Origin: Candidatus Eisenbergiella merdigallinarum
Lineage (GTDB): Bacteria; Bacillota; Clostridia; Lachnospirales; Lachnospiraceae
Direction of reading: 5' to 3'
DNA length: 64,000 nucleotides
NCBI GenBank assembly: GCA_019119355.1
Contig: DWXE01000017.1
Span: forward strand, 1-64,000
Below the pieces are notes generated by a model. It saw only the letters and a program-made list of their open reading frames with translations, was not told the DNA's origin and searched no databases. Position numbers and translations under genes: made by a program. Shown here in pieces: positions 16,718 to 24,461 of the stretch (position 1 is its first letter; every line of letters begins with the position of its first letter).

Positions 16718-17794
16718 ATGGAGAACGATAAAATGGAAATAGAGTACAGGGAGCTGCAGGAATCGGAAATCGACCTTTCCCTGTTTTCGGAATTTCAGAG
16801 AAGGCAGGAAGTGACGGAGTGTTACCGGAAGGTGCGGGGGAAATGGGAGATCCAGACGATCCCCTTCATCGATGACTGGACGCCGGAAGATTATGCGTTT
16901 TTGGTGAAATGCCTGAAGAACACGGCCCGGACGGGCGGATACGTGGCGGGAGCGTTCGCGGGCGGAGCGCTGAAGGGATTCGTCTCCGTGGAACCCGCGC
17001 TGTTCGGGAGCCGAAAGCAGTATATGGATCTTTCCAGCATTCACGTTTCCGAAGAAATGAGGGGATGCGGAATCGGAAGGGAGCTGTTTTTGCGGGCGAA
17101 GGAAGCGGCCCGCGCGAAGGGGGCGAAAAAGCTCTATATTTCGGCCCATTCGGCGGTGGAAAGCCAGGCGTTTTACCGGGCCATGGGCTGCGCGGAGGCC
17201 GAAGAATACGAAAGATCCCACGTGGAGAAGGAGCCCTGCGACTGCCAGCTGGAATGCCGGCTGGAGCCGGGAGACGGGTTTTTCTTCCGGGAAATCCTTC
17301 CGGAGGAGGCAGGTCAGGCGGCGCGAATCGAAGAAATCTGTTTTCCGCCCAACGAAGCCTGCTCCGAAACGATGATGCGGGAGAGGGTGGCCGCCGCGCC
17401 GGAGATGTTTCTGGTGGCCGTGGACGGGAAAACGGGGCGGATCGCCGGTTTTCTGAACGGCCTGGCCACGGCGGAAGAGACGTTCCGGGACGAATTTTTC
17501 ACCGATGCTTCCCTCCATGATCCTTCGGGGAAAAACGTTATGCTCCTGGGGCTGGACGTGCTGCCGGAATACCGGGGAAGAGGGCTTGCCAGGCGGATCG
17601 TCGCGGAGTACTGCCGCCGGGAGCGGGAAAGGGGAAGGGAACTGTTGATCCTGACCTGCCTGGATTCCAAAGTGGGGATGTATGAAAAGATGGGATTTCA
17701 AAACCGCGGGCCGGCCAACTCGGCCTGGGGCGGGGAGAAATGGTACGAAATGAGCTGTTCTGCAGCGTTTCCGGACGGAGGTCCGGATCGCTGA
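16718..17794 (+). CDS. Protein with two tandem GNAT acetyltransferase domains
   Basis: The product is 358 residues from the ATG with AGGGAGG upstream. The first GNAT domain occupies about residues 1-170, with the acetyl-CoA loop in HVSEEMRGCGIGRELF. The second occupies about 180-345, with LDVLPEYRGRGLARRIV followed by MYEKMGFQNRG. The family transfers acetyl groups from acetyl-CoA to amines or amino groups. Both domains keep the R/Q-x-x-G-x-G/A pyrophosphate-binding loop, so both could be active. It sits between the lon and hsp20 heat-shock loci and ends at a strong terminator. The substrates are unknown. Confidence 0.88.
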   Translation: MENDKMEIEYRELQESEIDLSLFSEFQRRQEVTECYRKVRGKWEIQTIPFIDDWTPEDYAFLVKCLKNTARTGGYVAGAFAGGALKGFVSVEPALFGSRKQYMDLSSIHVSEEMRGCGIGRELFLRAKEAARAKGAKKLYISAHSAVESQAFYRAMGCAEAEEYERSHVEKEPCDCQLECRLEPGDGFFFREILPEEAGQAARIEEICFPPNEACSETMMRERVAAAPEMFLVAVDGKTGRIAGFLNGLATAEETFRDEFFTDASLHDPSGKNVMLLGLDVLPEYRGRGLARRIVAEYCRRERERGRELLILTCLDSKVGMYEKMGFQNRGPANSAWGGEKWYEMSCSAAFPDGGPDR

Positions 17795-17812
17795 AAAGAC
17801 GGGTAAAAACGG

Positions 17813-17860
17813 GTGTGAAGCTCCGCATGATCGATGGGATCGGGGCTTCACACTTTTTTT
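17813..17860 (+). terminator. Intrinsic terminator after the double-GNAT gene
   Basis: GTGTGAAGC pairs with GCTTCACAC, extended by a few further pairs, and seven T residues follow directly. It insulates the hsp20 promoter from upstream transcription. Confidence 0.85.
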
Positions 17861-17869
17861 ACAAATAAA

Positions 17870-17896
17870 TTAGCACTCATCTCTTGACAGTGCTAA
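17870..17896 (+). promoter_or_regulatory. CIRCE element (HrcA operator) of the hsp20 operon
   Basis: TTAGCACTC, nine bases, then CAGTGCTAA: the CIRCE consensus with one mismatch. It overlaps the -35 hexamer of the promoter below, so HrcA bound here would block transcription until heat shock. Confidence 0.92.
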
Positions 17897-17912
17897 CAAT
17901 ATGAGTTATAGT
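17884..17912 (+). promoter_or_regulatory. Vegetative promoter of the hsp20 operon
   Basis: TTGACA and TATAGT are separated by exactly 17 bases. Initiation near 17919 would give an unusually long leader of about 145 bases, which contains a tight CCGGCG/CGCCGG hairpin at 17994-18011. Confidence 0.85.
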
Positions 17913-18064
17913 ACAGATAGAACAAAGGAAGAGGGAACGAGGAGATGAAAAAGGGTTCCGGACTTCCTGTTCCGCAACTGAGAGATGAAACGGCCGGCGC
18001 CTGAACGCCGGATGAATTCCGCAGACAGTCACAGGATTGTGAATTTGGAAAGGAGATATGACTT

Positions 18065-18520
18065 ATGTTACTGCCCGGCATTTTTGGAGAAAACTTATTC
18101 GATGACGACGACTGGATGTTCCCGTTCGATTCCGATTTCTTCGGGAAGAAGAATCCTCTGTACGGGAAACGCGCGAAGAACCTGATGAAAACCGACGTGA
18201 GGGAGCTGGATGGTTCCTATGAGGTGGATATGGATCTTCCGGGATTCCAGAAGGATGAAATCAAGGTGTCCCTGGAAAACGGAAATCTGACCGTATCGGC
18301 GGCGAAGGGGATGGAGAAGGACGAACAGGACCAGAACGGCAAATACATCCGTCAGGAGCGTTACTCCGGCGCCATGAGCCGCAGCTTTTACATCGGGGAC
18401 GAGATTACGCAGGATGAAATCAGGGCAAAATATGAGAACGGCATCCTGAAGCTGACCATCCCGAAAAAAGATGCGAAGCCCGCGGTGGAGGAAAAGAAAC
18501 ACGTCGCCATCGAGGGATGA
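18065..18520 (+). CDS. hsp20: Small heat-shock protein Hsp20, first copy
   Basis: The 151-residue product has a short N-terminal arm (MLLPGIFGEN) and an alpha-crystallin domain with VDMDLPGFQKDEIKVSLENG. The conserved GILKLTIPKK segment lies near the C-terminus. It is an ATP-independent chaperone that holds unfolding proteins as oligomers. AAAGGAG precedes the ATG. It is the first gene behind a CIRCE-controlled promoter and is followed after 61 bases by a close paralogue. Confidence 0.95.
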   Translation: MLLPGIFGENLFDDDDWMFPFDSDFFGKKNPLYGKRAKNLMKTDVRELDGSYEVDMDLPGFQKDEIKVSLENGNLTVSAAKGMEKDEQDQNGKYIRQERYSGAMSRSFYIGDEITQDEIRAKYENGILKLTIPKKDAKPAVEEKKHVAIEG

Positions 18521-18581
18521 CGTCCGGCAGGAAGCCGGTAAAAACAGTCAGTTGAGATTTGTGATGAAGGAGGAATGACTT

Positions 18582-19052
18582 ATGTTACTGCCCAGAGTAT
18601 TCGGTGAGGATTTGTTGGATGACTTTTTCGGATGGGATGATTTCCCGTTTTTCGACGATAAATATTCCAGAAATATGGAGAAAAAGCTGTACGGGCGCAG
18701 GGCGAAGAACCTGATGAAGACCGATATCCGGGAAACGGAGGAAGGCTATGAGCTGACCATCGATCTGCCCGGATTTAAACGGGAGGATGTGAAGGCTTCG
18801 CTGGAAAACGGCTATCTGACCATCAGCGCCCAGAAGGGCTTCGATCAGGAAGAGACGGAGAAAAAGACGGGACGCTATATCCGCAGAGAGCGTTATGCGG
18901 GCGCCTGCCAGAGAAGCTTCTATGTGGGAGACGGGGTCACGGAGGACGAGATCAAAGGCGAATTCAAACACGGCATCCTTCGCCTGACGATTCCGAAGAA
19001 GGAAGCCAGACCCGCAGTGGAAGAAAAGAAATATATCGCCATCGAAGGATGA
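18582..19052 (+). CDS. hsp20: Small heat-shock protein Hsp20, second copy
   Basis: The 156-residue paralogue of the preceding gene shares the start (MLLPRVFGED), the LPGFKREDVKASLENG core, the GILRLTIPKKEARPAVEEKK tail and even the bases around the ribosome site. The pair clearly arose by tandem duplication. No separate promoter or CIRCE lies in the 61-base gap, so it is probably co-transcribed. The N-terminal arm differs by several inserted residues, which may tune oligomer assembly. Confidence 0.95.
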   Translation: MLLPRVFGEDLLDDFFGWDDFPFFDDKYSRNMEKKLYGRRAKNLMKTDIRETEEGYELTIDLPGFKREDVKASLENGYLTISAQKGFDQEETEKKTGRYIRRERYAGACQRSFYVGDGVTEDEIKGEFKHGILRLTIPKKEARPAVEEKKYIAIEG

Positions 19053-19075
19053 CGGCGATCGGAAGGAAAGGGACG

Positions 19076-19116
19076 CGGCCCCGGGGATGAAAGACTTCCC
19101 GGGGCCGCCCTTTTTC
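19076..19116 (+). terminator. Intrinsic terminator after the hsp20 operon
   Basis: GCGGCCCCGGG and CCCGGGGCCGC form an 11-bp stem with a 12-base loop, followed by a T-rich tract. Confidence 0.9.
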
Positions 19117-19225
19117 TGGAATAAATTCAGCGGAAACGGTTTTGCGGGGGAAGGGGATGTGGTATACTGAAGCGAGGTCGCCAGGCGGCGTTATCGGATG
19201 TTCATTGGAGGAGGAAATCAAGGAT

Positions 19226-19591
19226 ATGCTGGAATGTATTATCGTGGGAATCGGGGGATTTCTGGGTTCCGTGTGCAGATATCTCATCGGGCTGATTCCG
19301 GGAAAGGAAGGGGCGTTTTTTCCGGTTCGGACCTTTGCGATCAATATCGTGGGCGCTTTTGTCATCGGGATGATAGCCGCGCTGGCGGCGAAAAACAGCG
19401 TTTTGAATCCGAAGGCTGTCCTGTTTTTGAAGGTCGGCATCTGCGGGGGCTTCACCACGTTTTCCTCCTTCGCTCTGGAGACCTCCGATTTGCTGAAAAG
19501 CGGACATTTATCCGCCGCGGCGCTCTATGCGGTTTTGAGCATCGTATTGGGTATTCTGGCTGCGTTTGCGGGGGAAGCGGTTGCAGGATGA
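19226..19591 (+). CDS. crcB: Fluoride exporter CrcB/Fluc
   Basis: The 121-residue product has four hydrophobic helices. Family motifs are GGFLGSVCRYLIG near the start, then FAINIVGAFVIG and GGFTTFSSFALE, which line the fluoride pathway of the dual-topology channel. GGAGGAGG precedes the chosen ATG. I looked for a fluoride (crcB) riboswitch upstream and could not recognise one. A hairpin with T tract follows. Confidence 0.92.
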   Translation: MLECIIVGIGGFLGSVCRYLIGLIPGKEGAFFPVRTFAINIVGAFVIGMIAALAAKNSVLNPKAVLFLKVGICGGFTTFSSFALETSDLLKSGHLSAAALYAVLSIVLGILAAFAGEAVAG

Positions 19592-19650
19592 GGGCGGAAG
19601 GCTGGCTGCGCAGGAAGGCCGGAAGGAACCGTTCATATGGGACGGGAAAA

Positions 19651-19685
19651 GGGACCGACGGATTGATTCCGCCGATCCCTTTTTT
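19651..19685. terminator. Bidirectional terminator between crcB and the anti-sigma gene
   Basis: GGGACCGACGG and CCGCCGATCCC form an imperfect stem around ATTGATT, with six T residues on the plus side and AAAGGG/CCCTTTT context on the minus side. It serves two convergent genes. Confidence 0.7.
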
Positions 19686-19710
19686 CAACTGAAGGAACGT
19701 ATTTCGAATT

Positions 19711-20514
19711 TTACTTCCCCGCCGCAATCAGCTCGGCCGCCATATCCGCCAGCGCTTCGGGCTGCAATGTCAGGTCGAAGCCCATGATGTCGTAGGAGAG
19801 CCCGTCATAGTCGAACATACAGCTGTAGGAAGTCTTGGTGATGACTTCGTCGCTGCCGTAGGAGAAGACCACATCCCCGCTGGCCTGCAGCTGAAGATCT
19901 TCCTCCGTCAGTTCGTAATCGGGGGGAACGAACTTGTAGACGGTCTGCGTCACGGTCATGGGGATGCCGGCCTTTTCGCCGGACCAGACCGGACGGACGG
20001 CGGAGGGTTCGTCCGCATCGCTGTCGCTTTCCGAAGCAGCGGAAAGCTCATTGATATAGATATTAACGTCCTGCGTCCCGTCCGAATAGGAGAGCCCTAC
20101 GGTCTTATAAACGCCCAGCACATTCCCGTCCTCATCGTAATCGCTGCCGTCGATGGGCAGAGCGTACTGGAAAGCGAATCCGTTGGAGAAGGATTCCAGG
20201 CTGGGGAAATCGAATCCCACCTCCTGGCGGACGCTGTCGATTTTGCCGTAGTCTTCCACCTGATCCAAAACGGAAGAGTGGCTTTCGGATGTGGCGATGT
20301 GCCCCGCCGCCACTGCGGTGATGGAACCCAGCAGAGCCACGGCCGCCGCTGCGATCACAATTTTCTTTGCGCTGAAAAGTTTCATTTTTCTGCTCCTTCC
20401 TGCAAGCTGAATGCGTCTGTCGATGCCCGCTTTCAGATCGGAAGGCACGGGAACCCGTCTGGCCTCTTCCTGAAAATATTCGGAAATAATGCGTTCTGTT
20501 TCCTGTTTTCTCAT
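19711..20514 (-). CDS. Probable membrane-anchored anti-sigma factor
   Basis: The 267-residue product has a short cytoplasmic N-terminal region (about residues 1-40), a single membrane helix (KIVIAAAAVALLGSITAVAAG, about 45-65) and a long extracytoplasmic domain with no motif I recognise. Its ATG overlaps the sigma gene's stop by four bases (ATGA). This one-helix layout behind an ECF sigma gene is the standard plan of anti-sigma factors. The outer domain would be the sensor. The signal is unknown. Confidence 0.75.
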   Translation of the reverse strand: MRKQETERIISEYFQEEARRVPVPSDLKAGIDRRIQLAGRSRKMKLFSAKKIVIAAAAVALLGSITAVAAGHIATSESHSSVLDQVEDYGKIDSVRQEVGFDFPSLESFSNGFAFQYALPIDGSDYDEDGNVLGVYKTVGLSYSDGTQDVNIYINELSAASESDSDADEPSAVRPVWSGEKAGIPMTVTQTVYKFVPPDYELTEEDLQLQASGDVVFSYGSDEVITKTSYSCMFDYDGLSYDIMGFDLTLQPEALADMAAELIAAGK

Positions 20515-21098
20515 ATGCTGCTCCCTTTCCAAAAACGGTTGATATCGGTGCTGCCGGCGGACTCCGAACGGTCCGAAAGGCTCTTCTGGAGCTTTCGGCG
20601 GGCTGCGAACAGCCGCGATTTGACCGTGCCTTCCAGGCTGCCCGTAATGCCGGCGATTTCCTTTGTGGAAAATTCGTTGAAATAGTACAGGACGATGACG
20701 GCCCGGTGCTTTTCATCCAGGGAATTCACGGCCCGGCGGATCCGTTCCCGCTCCTCTTTCAAAAGCAGGTCCGACAGGGAATCCCCCTCGCTGCCCCGGT
20801 CGGCCAGGAGGGCGATGTCGGCGTCCGGGATTTCCCGTTTTCCGGCGCTGCCCTTCCGGAACGCCATCCGGGTCAGGATCCGGTAAAACCAGGAACGAAA
20901 GCCGGAGCTGTCCTTGAGCTGCCGGATGAAGAGCCAGACCTGAACGAACGTCTCCTGAACCACGTCCTCCGCGTCCGCCCTGCTCCCGGTGAGAAAATAT
21001 GCCGTCCGGTAAGCCTGCGGGCTGTAGAGAAGATACAGCTGGTCAAAAGCATTCCGGTCGCCTTCCTGAAGTTGTTTTACCAGTTCCTGTTCCTGCAA
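20511..21098 (-). CDS. ECF-type RNA polymerase sigma factor
   Basis: The 195-residue product has region 2 (FDQLYLLYSPQAYRTAYFL, then DAEDVVQETFVQVW) and region 4 (HRAVIVLYYFNEFSTKEIAG with the HTH continuing ITGSLEGTVKSRLFAARR). The lack of regions 1 and 3 and the short length mark it as an extracytoplasmic-function sigma factor. It is translationally coupled to the likely anti-sigma gene. Its own target promoter was not identified. Confidence 0.95.
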   Translation of the reverse strand: MQEQELVKQLQEGDRNAFDQLYLLYSPQAYRTAYFLTGSRADAEDVVQETFVQVWLFIRQLKDSSGFRSWFYRILTRMAFRKGSAGKREIPDADIALLADRGSEGDSLSDLLLKEERERIRRAVNSLDEKHRAVIVLYYFNEFSTKEIAGITGSLEGTVKSRLFAARRKLQKSLSDRSESAGSTDINRFWKGSSI

Positions 21099-21209
21099 GG
21101 GTCATTCCTCTTTTCTTTTCTGTTTTTTGGTGCACCTGTCTATAAGAGTCGGGGAAAGGGGAATCGGTTCATGATTTCTGAAATTTTTGAAACTTTCTAT
21201 AGAATACGA

Positions 21210-21248
21210 AAAAAGAGCGGGCAGCCACAGAGAACTATGGCTGCCCGC
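21210..21248 (-). terminator. Intrinsic terminator after the cell-wall-repeat protein gene
   Basis: GCGGGCAGCCA and TGGCTGCCCGC form an 11-bp stem. Read on the minus strand it is followed by TCTTTTTTCG. Confidence 0.85.
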
Positions 21249-21287
21249 GGTGAAGTTGGAATCGGGCCATCGATGCCGGCGACGGCG

Positions 21288-22052
21288 TCAGCCGTGCAAT
21301 TTAATATCCGCCAGCGCATACCGGTCCGCGGGCGGGGCCGGGGCGATGTCGTTGACATAGACGACATTTTCGTTGGACAGCCGGTTGACGAAGTCGGGAG
21401 ATGCCCAGTATTGTCCGTTCCGGTAGATGACGTCGCCCCTGGCCAGAGCGTTCGCCAGCGTAGAGGGGGAGCTGGTGCTGTAGGGCACCCAGCCGCTGCC
21501 GGGGGCTGCGCTGCCGGATGCGCCGACGTTGACCTGCGCCTGGGCGGCCAGTGGCTGAGTGATGCTGCGGAGATTGTCCAGGAATCTTTTGTAGTCCGGC
21601 TGAATCCAGTATTGGATCCCGTCAAACCCGATATAGCCTTTCGCCATGCCCTGCTGAAGCTCGGATTCATAGGCAGGGGTATAGGGTAGCCAGCCGGCAG
21701 CGGCGAAAATGTTGACGGCCGGGACTGGATCCGGTGCGGGGTCAGCGGCTGCGGGAATTTCGGGAGTGGGAGCGGCTGAGCCGTTGGGGTTGGTGCAGAC
21801 TCCGGTCGCATCCATAAAATACCAGAGATCGCCGACCTGAACCCAGCCGGTTTGCACGAGGCCGTCCGGCCCGAGGCGATAAATGCTTTGTCCGATCTGA
21901 ATCCAGGAATCGGACAGGAACGTGCCGTCGTCGTTCTGATACATCACGCCGTTGTCCGCCTGGACGAATCCCGCGGCATGTGCGGTCTGCGGAACCATCA
22001 GAAGGGAAAGGCCGATGGCGGCGCAGGCGGTAAACAGGATTGATTTTTTCAT
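21288..22052 (-). CDS. Secreted protein with cell-wall-binding (choline-binding-like) repeats
   Basis: The 254-residue product starts at the ATG with GGAGGTC upstream. It has a signal peptide (MKKSILFTACAAIGLSLLMV, ending near AHA-A). Two or three aromatic repeats follow, of the form SWIQIGQSIYRLGPDGL and GWVQVGDLWYFMDATG, typical of cell-wall-binding repeats. A Pro/Ala-rich linker leads to a C-terminal half with two related segments (GWLPYTPAYESELQQG and GWVPYSTSSPSTLANA) each followed by a Y-W motif (IQYWIQPDY, QYWASPDF). The N-terminal repeats probably attach it to the envelope. The C-terminal function is unknown. Confidence 0.8.
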   Translation of the reverse strand: MKKSILFTACAAIGLSLLMVPQTAHAAGFVQADNGVMYQNDDGTFLSDSWIQIGQSIYRLGPDGLVQTGWVQVGDLWYFMDATGVCTNPNGSAAPTPEIPAAADPAPDPVPAVNIFAAAGWLPYTPAYESELQQGMAKGYIGFDGIQYWIQPDYKRFLDNLRSITQPLAAQAQVNVGASGSAAPGSGWVPYSTSSPSTLANALARGDVIYRNGQYWASPDFVNRLSNENVVYVNDIAPAPPADRYALADIKLHG

Positions 22053-22135
22053 ATTGACCTCCGTTCTGAAGCGTTTTGCATTCGGGATTTGTGGCGCTTC
22101 CTGCACAAATCCGGGTTGAACTGGAAATATACCAA

Positions 22136-22169
22136 AATAAGCGGTTTCCAACTCAGAAAACCGCTTATT
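22136..22169 (-). terminator. Hairpin downstream of tRNA-Gly
   Basis: AATAAGCGGTTT and AAACCGCTTATT form a 12-bp stem with a 10-base loop; TTTTGG follows on the minus strand. It lies 14 bases after the tRNA 3' end. Confidence 0.7.
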
Positions 22170-22182
22170 CGATATCCGCAAG

Positions 22183-22255
22183 AGCGACAGACGGGGCTCG
22201 AACCCGCGACCTCCACCTTGGCAAGGTGGCGTACTACCAACTGTACTACTGTCGC
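22183..22255 (-). tRNA. tRNA-Gly (anticodon GCC)
   Basis: Read on the minus strand, a perfect 7-bp acceptor stem (GCGACAG/CTGTCGC) encloses a D-arm. The anticodon arm is CCACC-TTGCCAA-GGTGG, with GCC in the loop, and the T-arm has the invariant GGGTTCGAGCCCC. CCA is not encoded; the base at the discriminator position reads U. Confidence 0.97.
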
Positions 22256-22295
22256 ATTTATGAAGTTCTGTCGTCCGTTCCCGGCGACGAAAATA

Positions 22296-22324
22296 ATCAT
22301 ACCATAGTCGGAGAAATTTGGCAA
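22296..22324 (-). promoter_or_regulatory. Promoter of tRNA-Gly
   Basis: On the minus strand, TTGCCA, 17 bases, then TATGAT, with the -10 preceded by TATGG. The start would fall about 35 bases upstream of the mature tRNA. Confidence 0.7.
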
Positions 22325-22360
22325 GCACTTTTTTTGATTTTTGTTCAGCCATGAAGGCGT

Positions 22361-22413
22361 ATGTGGCAAAATGCCGCGTGGGAGCTTGCTCACGAAGCTG
22401 CATTTTGTCACAT
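22361..22413. other. Long imperfect hairpin in the gap between tRNA-Gly and the lipoprotein gene
   Basis: ATGTGGCAAAATGC pairs with GCATTTTGTCACAT (14 pairs, one G-U). An inner stem GAGC/GCTC with flanking pairs brings the whole element to 53 bases. No gene covers it. Together with the hairpin and T tract at 22470-22517 it could be a small plus-strand RNA or a structured repeat. Confidence 0.4.
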
Positions 22414-22469
22414 GCGCCGGTAGGGCAGCCGCGCCCGGTACCGACGCGCCGGATTCATGCCCTTTTACG

Positions 22470-22517
22470 AAGACAGCTCCGGCGGGATGGCGCCCGCGAG
22501 GGCTGTCTTTGTTCTTT
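22470..22517 (+). terminator. Hairpin with T tract on the plus strand
   Basis: AAGACAGC pairs with GCTGTCTT around an inner CGGG/CCCG stem. The T-rich tract (TTTGTTCTTTTTT) lies on the plus side although no plus-strand gene precedes it. It ends a few bases before the stop of the minus-strand lipoprotein gene. Confidence 0.5.
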
Positions 22518-22519
22518 TT

Positions 22520-23320
22520 TCAGGCGAATTTTCCCGCCACGCTTTCGGGAATCGTGAACGAAACGAGCCCCATGGAACCGGGCGCGATCTCGTATTCGTC
22601 GAAGAGGATCACCAGATTTCCGGATTCGTCCAGAGAAAAGGAGGTGTCTTCCGAAATCCCGGCAAATCCGTCCATTCCCTCGTCAAAATAGGTGATGTTC
22701 GGATCCTGCTCCGTCTGCTCCCTCATCTGACGGCGGATCTCTTCGTCGATTTTGAGCATCCGGTCTTCGTCGTTTCCCAGCAAATCCGCCAGAGATACCG
22801 TTTCGAGGGTGGACTTGTCGATGGTGAAGGCCTTTACGGTCTGCGTCCCGCTGGCCATAACCTCTGTGGTCAAAAGCCGAAGGGACAGATAGCGTTCGTT
22901 GTCGCAGGTCACTTCGTAAGAAGTGGAAACGGAGTAGACGCCGCCTTCCTGCTGTTTGTTCTCCTCATAAACGGATTTCAGACCGTCGATATAAGCGGCG
23001 ATTTCCGCGTTGACCTCCAGCTCATTTCCGTTTGCGTCCGAAATGACCGGATACACCAGATCGGCGGAAAAATCGCCGCTCTCATCCCGCCAGGGTTCGG
23101 CGTCGGATACGGTGAGGGTGGCGGAAGAAGCCTGTGTTTCCTCATCGGGAGCGGTTTCGGAAGGGGCCGCGGAACCGTCGGCGGCCGAAGAGACGGAGTC
23201 CTCCGCGGCCGAGGGGGCGGAAGCGTCGGGAGCGGGCTGCGCCGGAGAGGATCCGCAGGCCGTAAGAAGGAAGACGGCGGCGAGCATCAGGCTGGAAATT
23301 AAAAGATGTTTTCTTTTCAT
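22520..23320 (-). CDS. Lipoprotein with a C-terminal DUF3298-like domain
   Basis: The 266-residue product has a lipoprotein signal with the lipobox LTAC near residue 22. A low-complexity Ser/Ala/Pro linker follows to about residue 65. The globular domain has paired features DLVYPVISDANG, YVSTSYEVTCDNERYLSL and a C-terminal MDGFAGISEDTSFSLDESGNLVILFDEYEIAPGS..VSFTIP. That last pattern is typical of the DUF3298/RsiV-like fold found in surface proteins and some anti-sigma factors. AAAGGAG precedes the ATG. The ligand is unknown. Confidence 0.75.
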   Translation of the reverse strand: MKRKHLLISSLMLAAVFLLTACGSSPAQPAPDASAPSAAEDSVSSAADGSAAPSETAPDEETQASSATLTVSDAEPWRDESGDFSADLVYPVISDANGNELEVNAEIAAYIDGLKSVYEENKQQEGGVYSVSTSYEVTCDNERYLSLRLLTTEVMASGTQTVKAFTIDKSTLETVSLADLLGNDEDRMLKIDEEIRRQMREQTEQDPNITYFDEGMDGFAGISEDTSFSLDESGNLVILFDEYEIAPGSMGLVSFTIPESVAGKFA

Positions 23321-23496
23321 AAGGGGTTCTCCTTTCTTTTGCATCCCTGAATCTTTACAGGGTATCTTTACCCTATGGATGAGCCGGTATGCGAAAAAAG
23401 TTGGGAGGGAGGGGAAAAAAATTTCCGGGTATGTTATGATGATAACAGAAAAAAGGGATGCGCAAGGGTTTGCGACGCCCCGGAATGGAGGAGACC

Positions 23497-24417
23497 ATGG
23501 GAAAAAGACTGTTGGACGCGACGGCTTCGGAGCTGTCGGGCTGGACGAAACGGGAATTGCTGGAGTCCATCGCGGGCTGCGAGGGCAGGGTGCTGGCCGG
23601 AGAGTGCATCGGGGTCACGCCGCCGCTTTTGACGGACGTGACCAATGCGGAGGCGGTGGCCGCCATGGGAGCGGATATTTTGCTGCTGAACCTGTTCGAT
23701 GTAGAAGATCCGGTGATCTGCGGCCTGCCGCCGGTGCCGAAGGGAGAGACGGTGCGGGAAATCAAACGGCTCACCGGCAGGATCGTGGGGATCAATCTGG
23801 AGCCTGCGGGGGAAATGGCCGACCGGCAGGAGGAAGTCTGGAAGATGTCCGGGGGCAGGGCCGCCACCGCGGCCAACGCCCGCAAGGCGGCGGAGATGGG
23901 CGTGGACTTGGTGCTTTTGACCGGAAATCCCGGGAACGGGGTGGAGAACGGGGCCATCGTCAGGGCGCTGCGGGAAATCCGGGAGGCCGCAGGGGATCGG
24001 CTGATCCTGGCGGCGGGCAAAATGCACGCCTCCGGCATCCTTTCGGAAGGCGCTGAAAAAATTTTGACCGAAGAGGACATCCGGCTGTTTCGGGAGGCGG
24101 GGGCGGATATCATCCTGATGCCCGCGCCGGGGACGGTGCCCGGGATGACGCTGGAACGGGTGCGGGAGCTGGTGGAATATTCTCACGGCCTGGGGGCCCT
24201 GACGATCACGGCCATCGGGACCTCGCAGGAGGGCAGCGATGAGGCCACGATCCGCCAGATTGCCCTGATGTGCAAAATGGCGGGCACGGACATCCATCAC
24301 ATCGGGGATTCCGGATATGTCGGAATGGCGTTGCCGGAAAATATCATGGCATATTCCGTGGCGATCCGGGGCGTGCGCCACACCTATCGCCAGATGGCGA
24401 AGTCCGTCAACCGTTAG
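23497..24417 (+). CDS. TIM-barrel protein of unknown function (DUF7916-like)
   Basis: The 306-residue product has AATGGAGGAG just before the ATG. Alternating strand/helix segments (GADILLLNLFDVEDP, RIVGINLEP, GVDLVLLTGNPGNGVENG, DRLILAAGKMH, GADIILMPAPGTVPGM, LTITAIGTSQEGSD) read as a phosphoenolpyruvate-mutase-like or aldolase-like TIM barrel. Late conserved pieces are TDIHHIGDSGYVGMALPENI. Homologues are sometimes labelled hydrolase without support. It is followed by an AraC-type regulator 44 bases later and then by galactose genes, so a role in sugar metabolism is possible but unproven. Confidence 0.6.
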   Translation: MGKRLLDATASELSGWTKRELLESIAGCEGRVLAGECIGVTPPLLTDVTNAEAVAAMGADILLLNLFDVEDPVICGLPPVPKGETVREIKRLTGRIVGINLEPAGEMADRQEEVWKMSGGRAATAANARKAAEMGVDLVLLTGNPGNGVENGAIVRALREIREAAGDRLILAAGKMHASGILSEGAEKILTEEDIRLFREAGADIILMPAPGTVPGMTLERVRELVEYSHGLGALTITAIGTSQEGSDEATIRQIALMCKMAGTDIHHIGDSGYVGMALPENIMAYSVAIRGVRHTYRQMAKSVNR

Positions 24418-24461
24418 CGCATCGGACGATACCGGAGGCCGGAAGGCAAAGGAGAGACGAG

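Noticed and set aside
17945-18004. Nineteen-codon frame in the hsp20 leader
   Set aside because: The only ribosome-like sequence abuts the ATG without spacing, and the frame has no conserved features.
19142-19225. Possible fluoride riboswitch before crcB
   Set aside because: I looked for the conserved pseudoknot and the CTGATGACTCC-type tail and could not find them; a covariance search would be needed to be certain.
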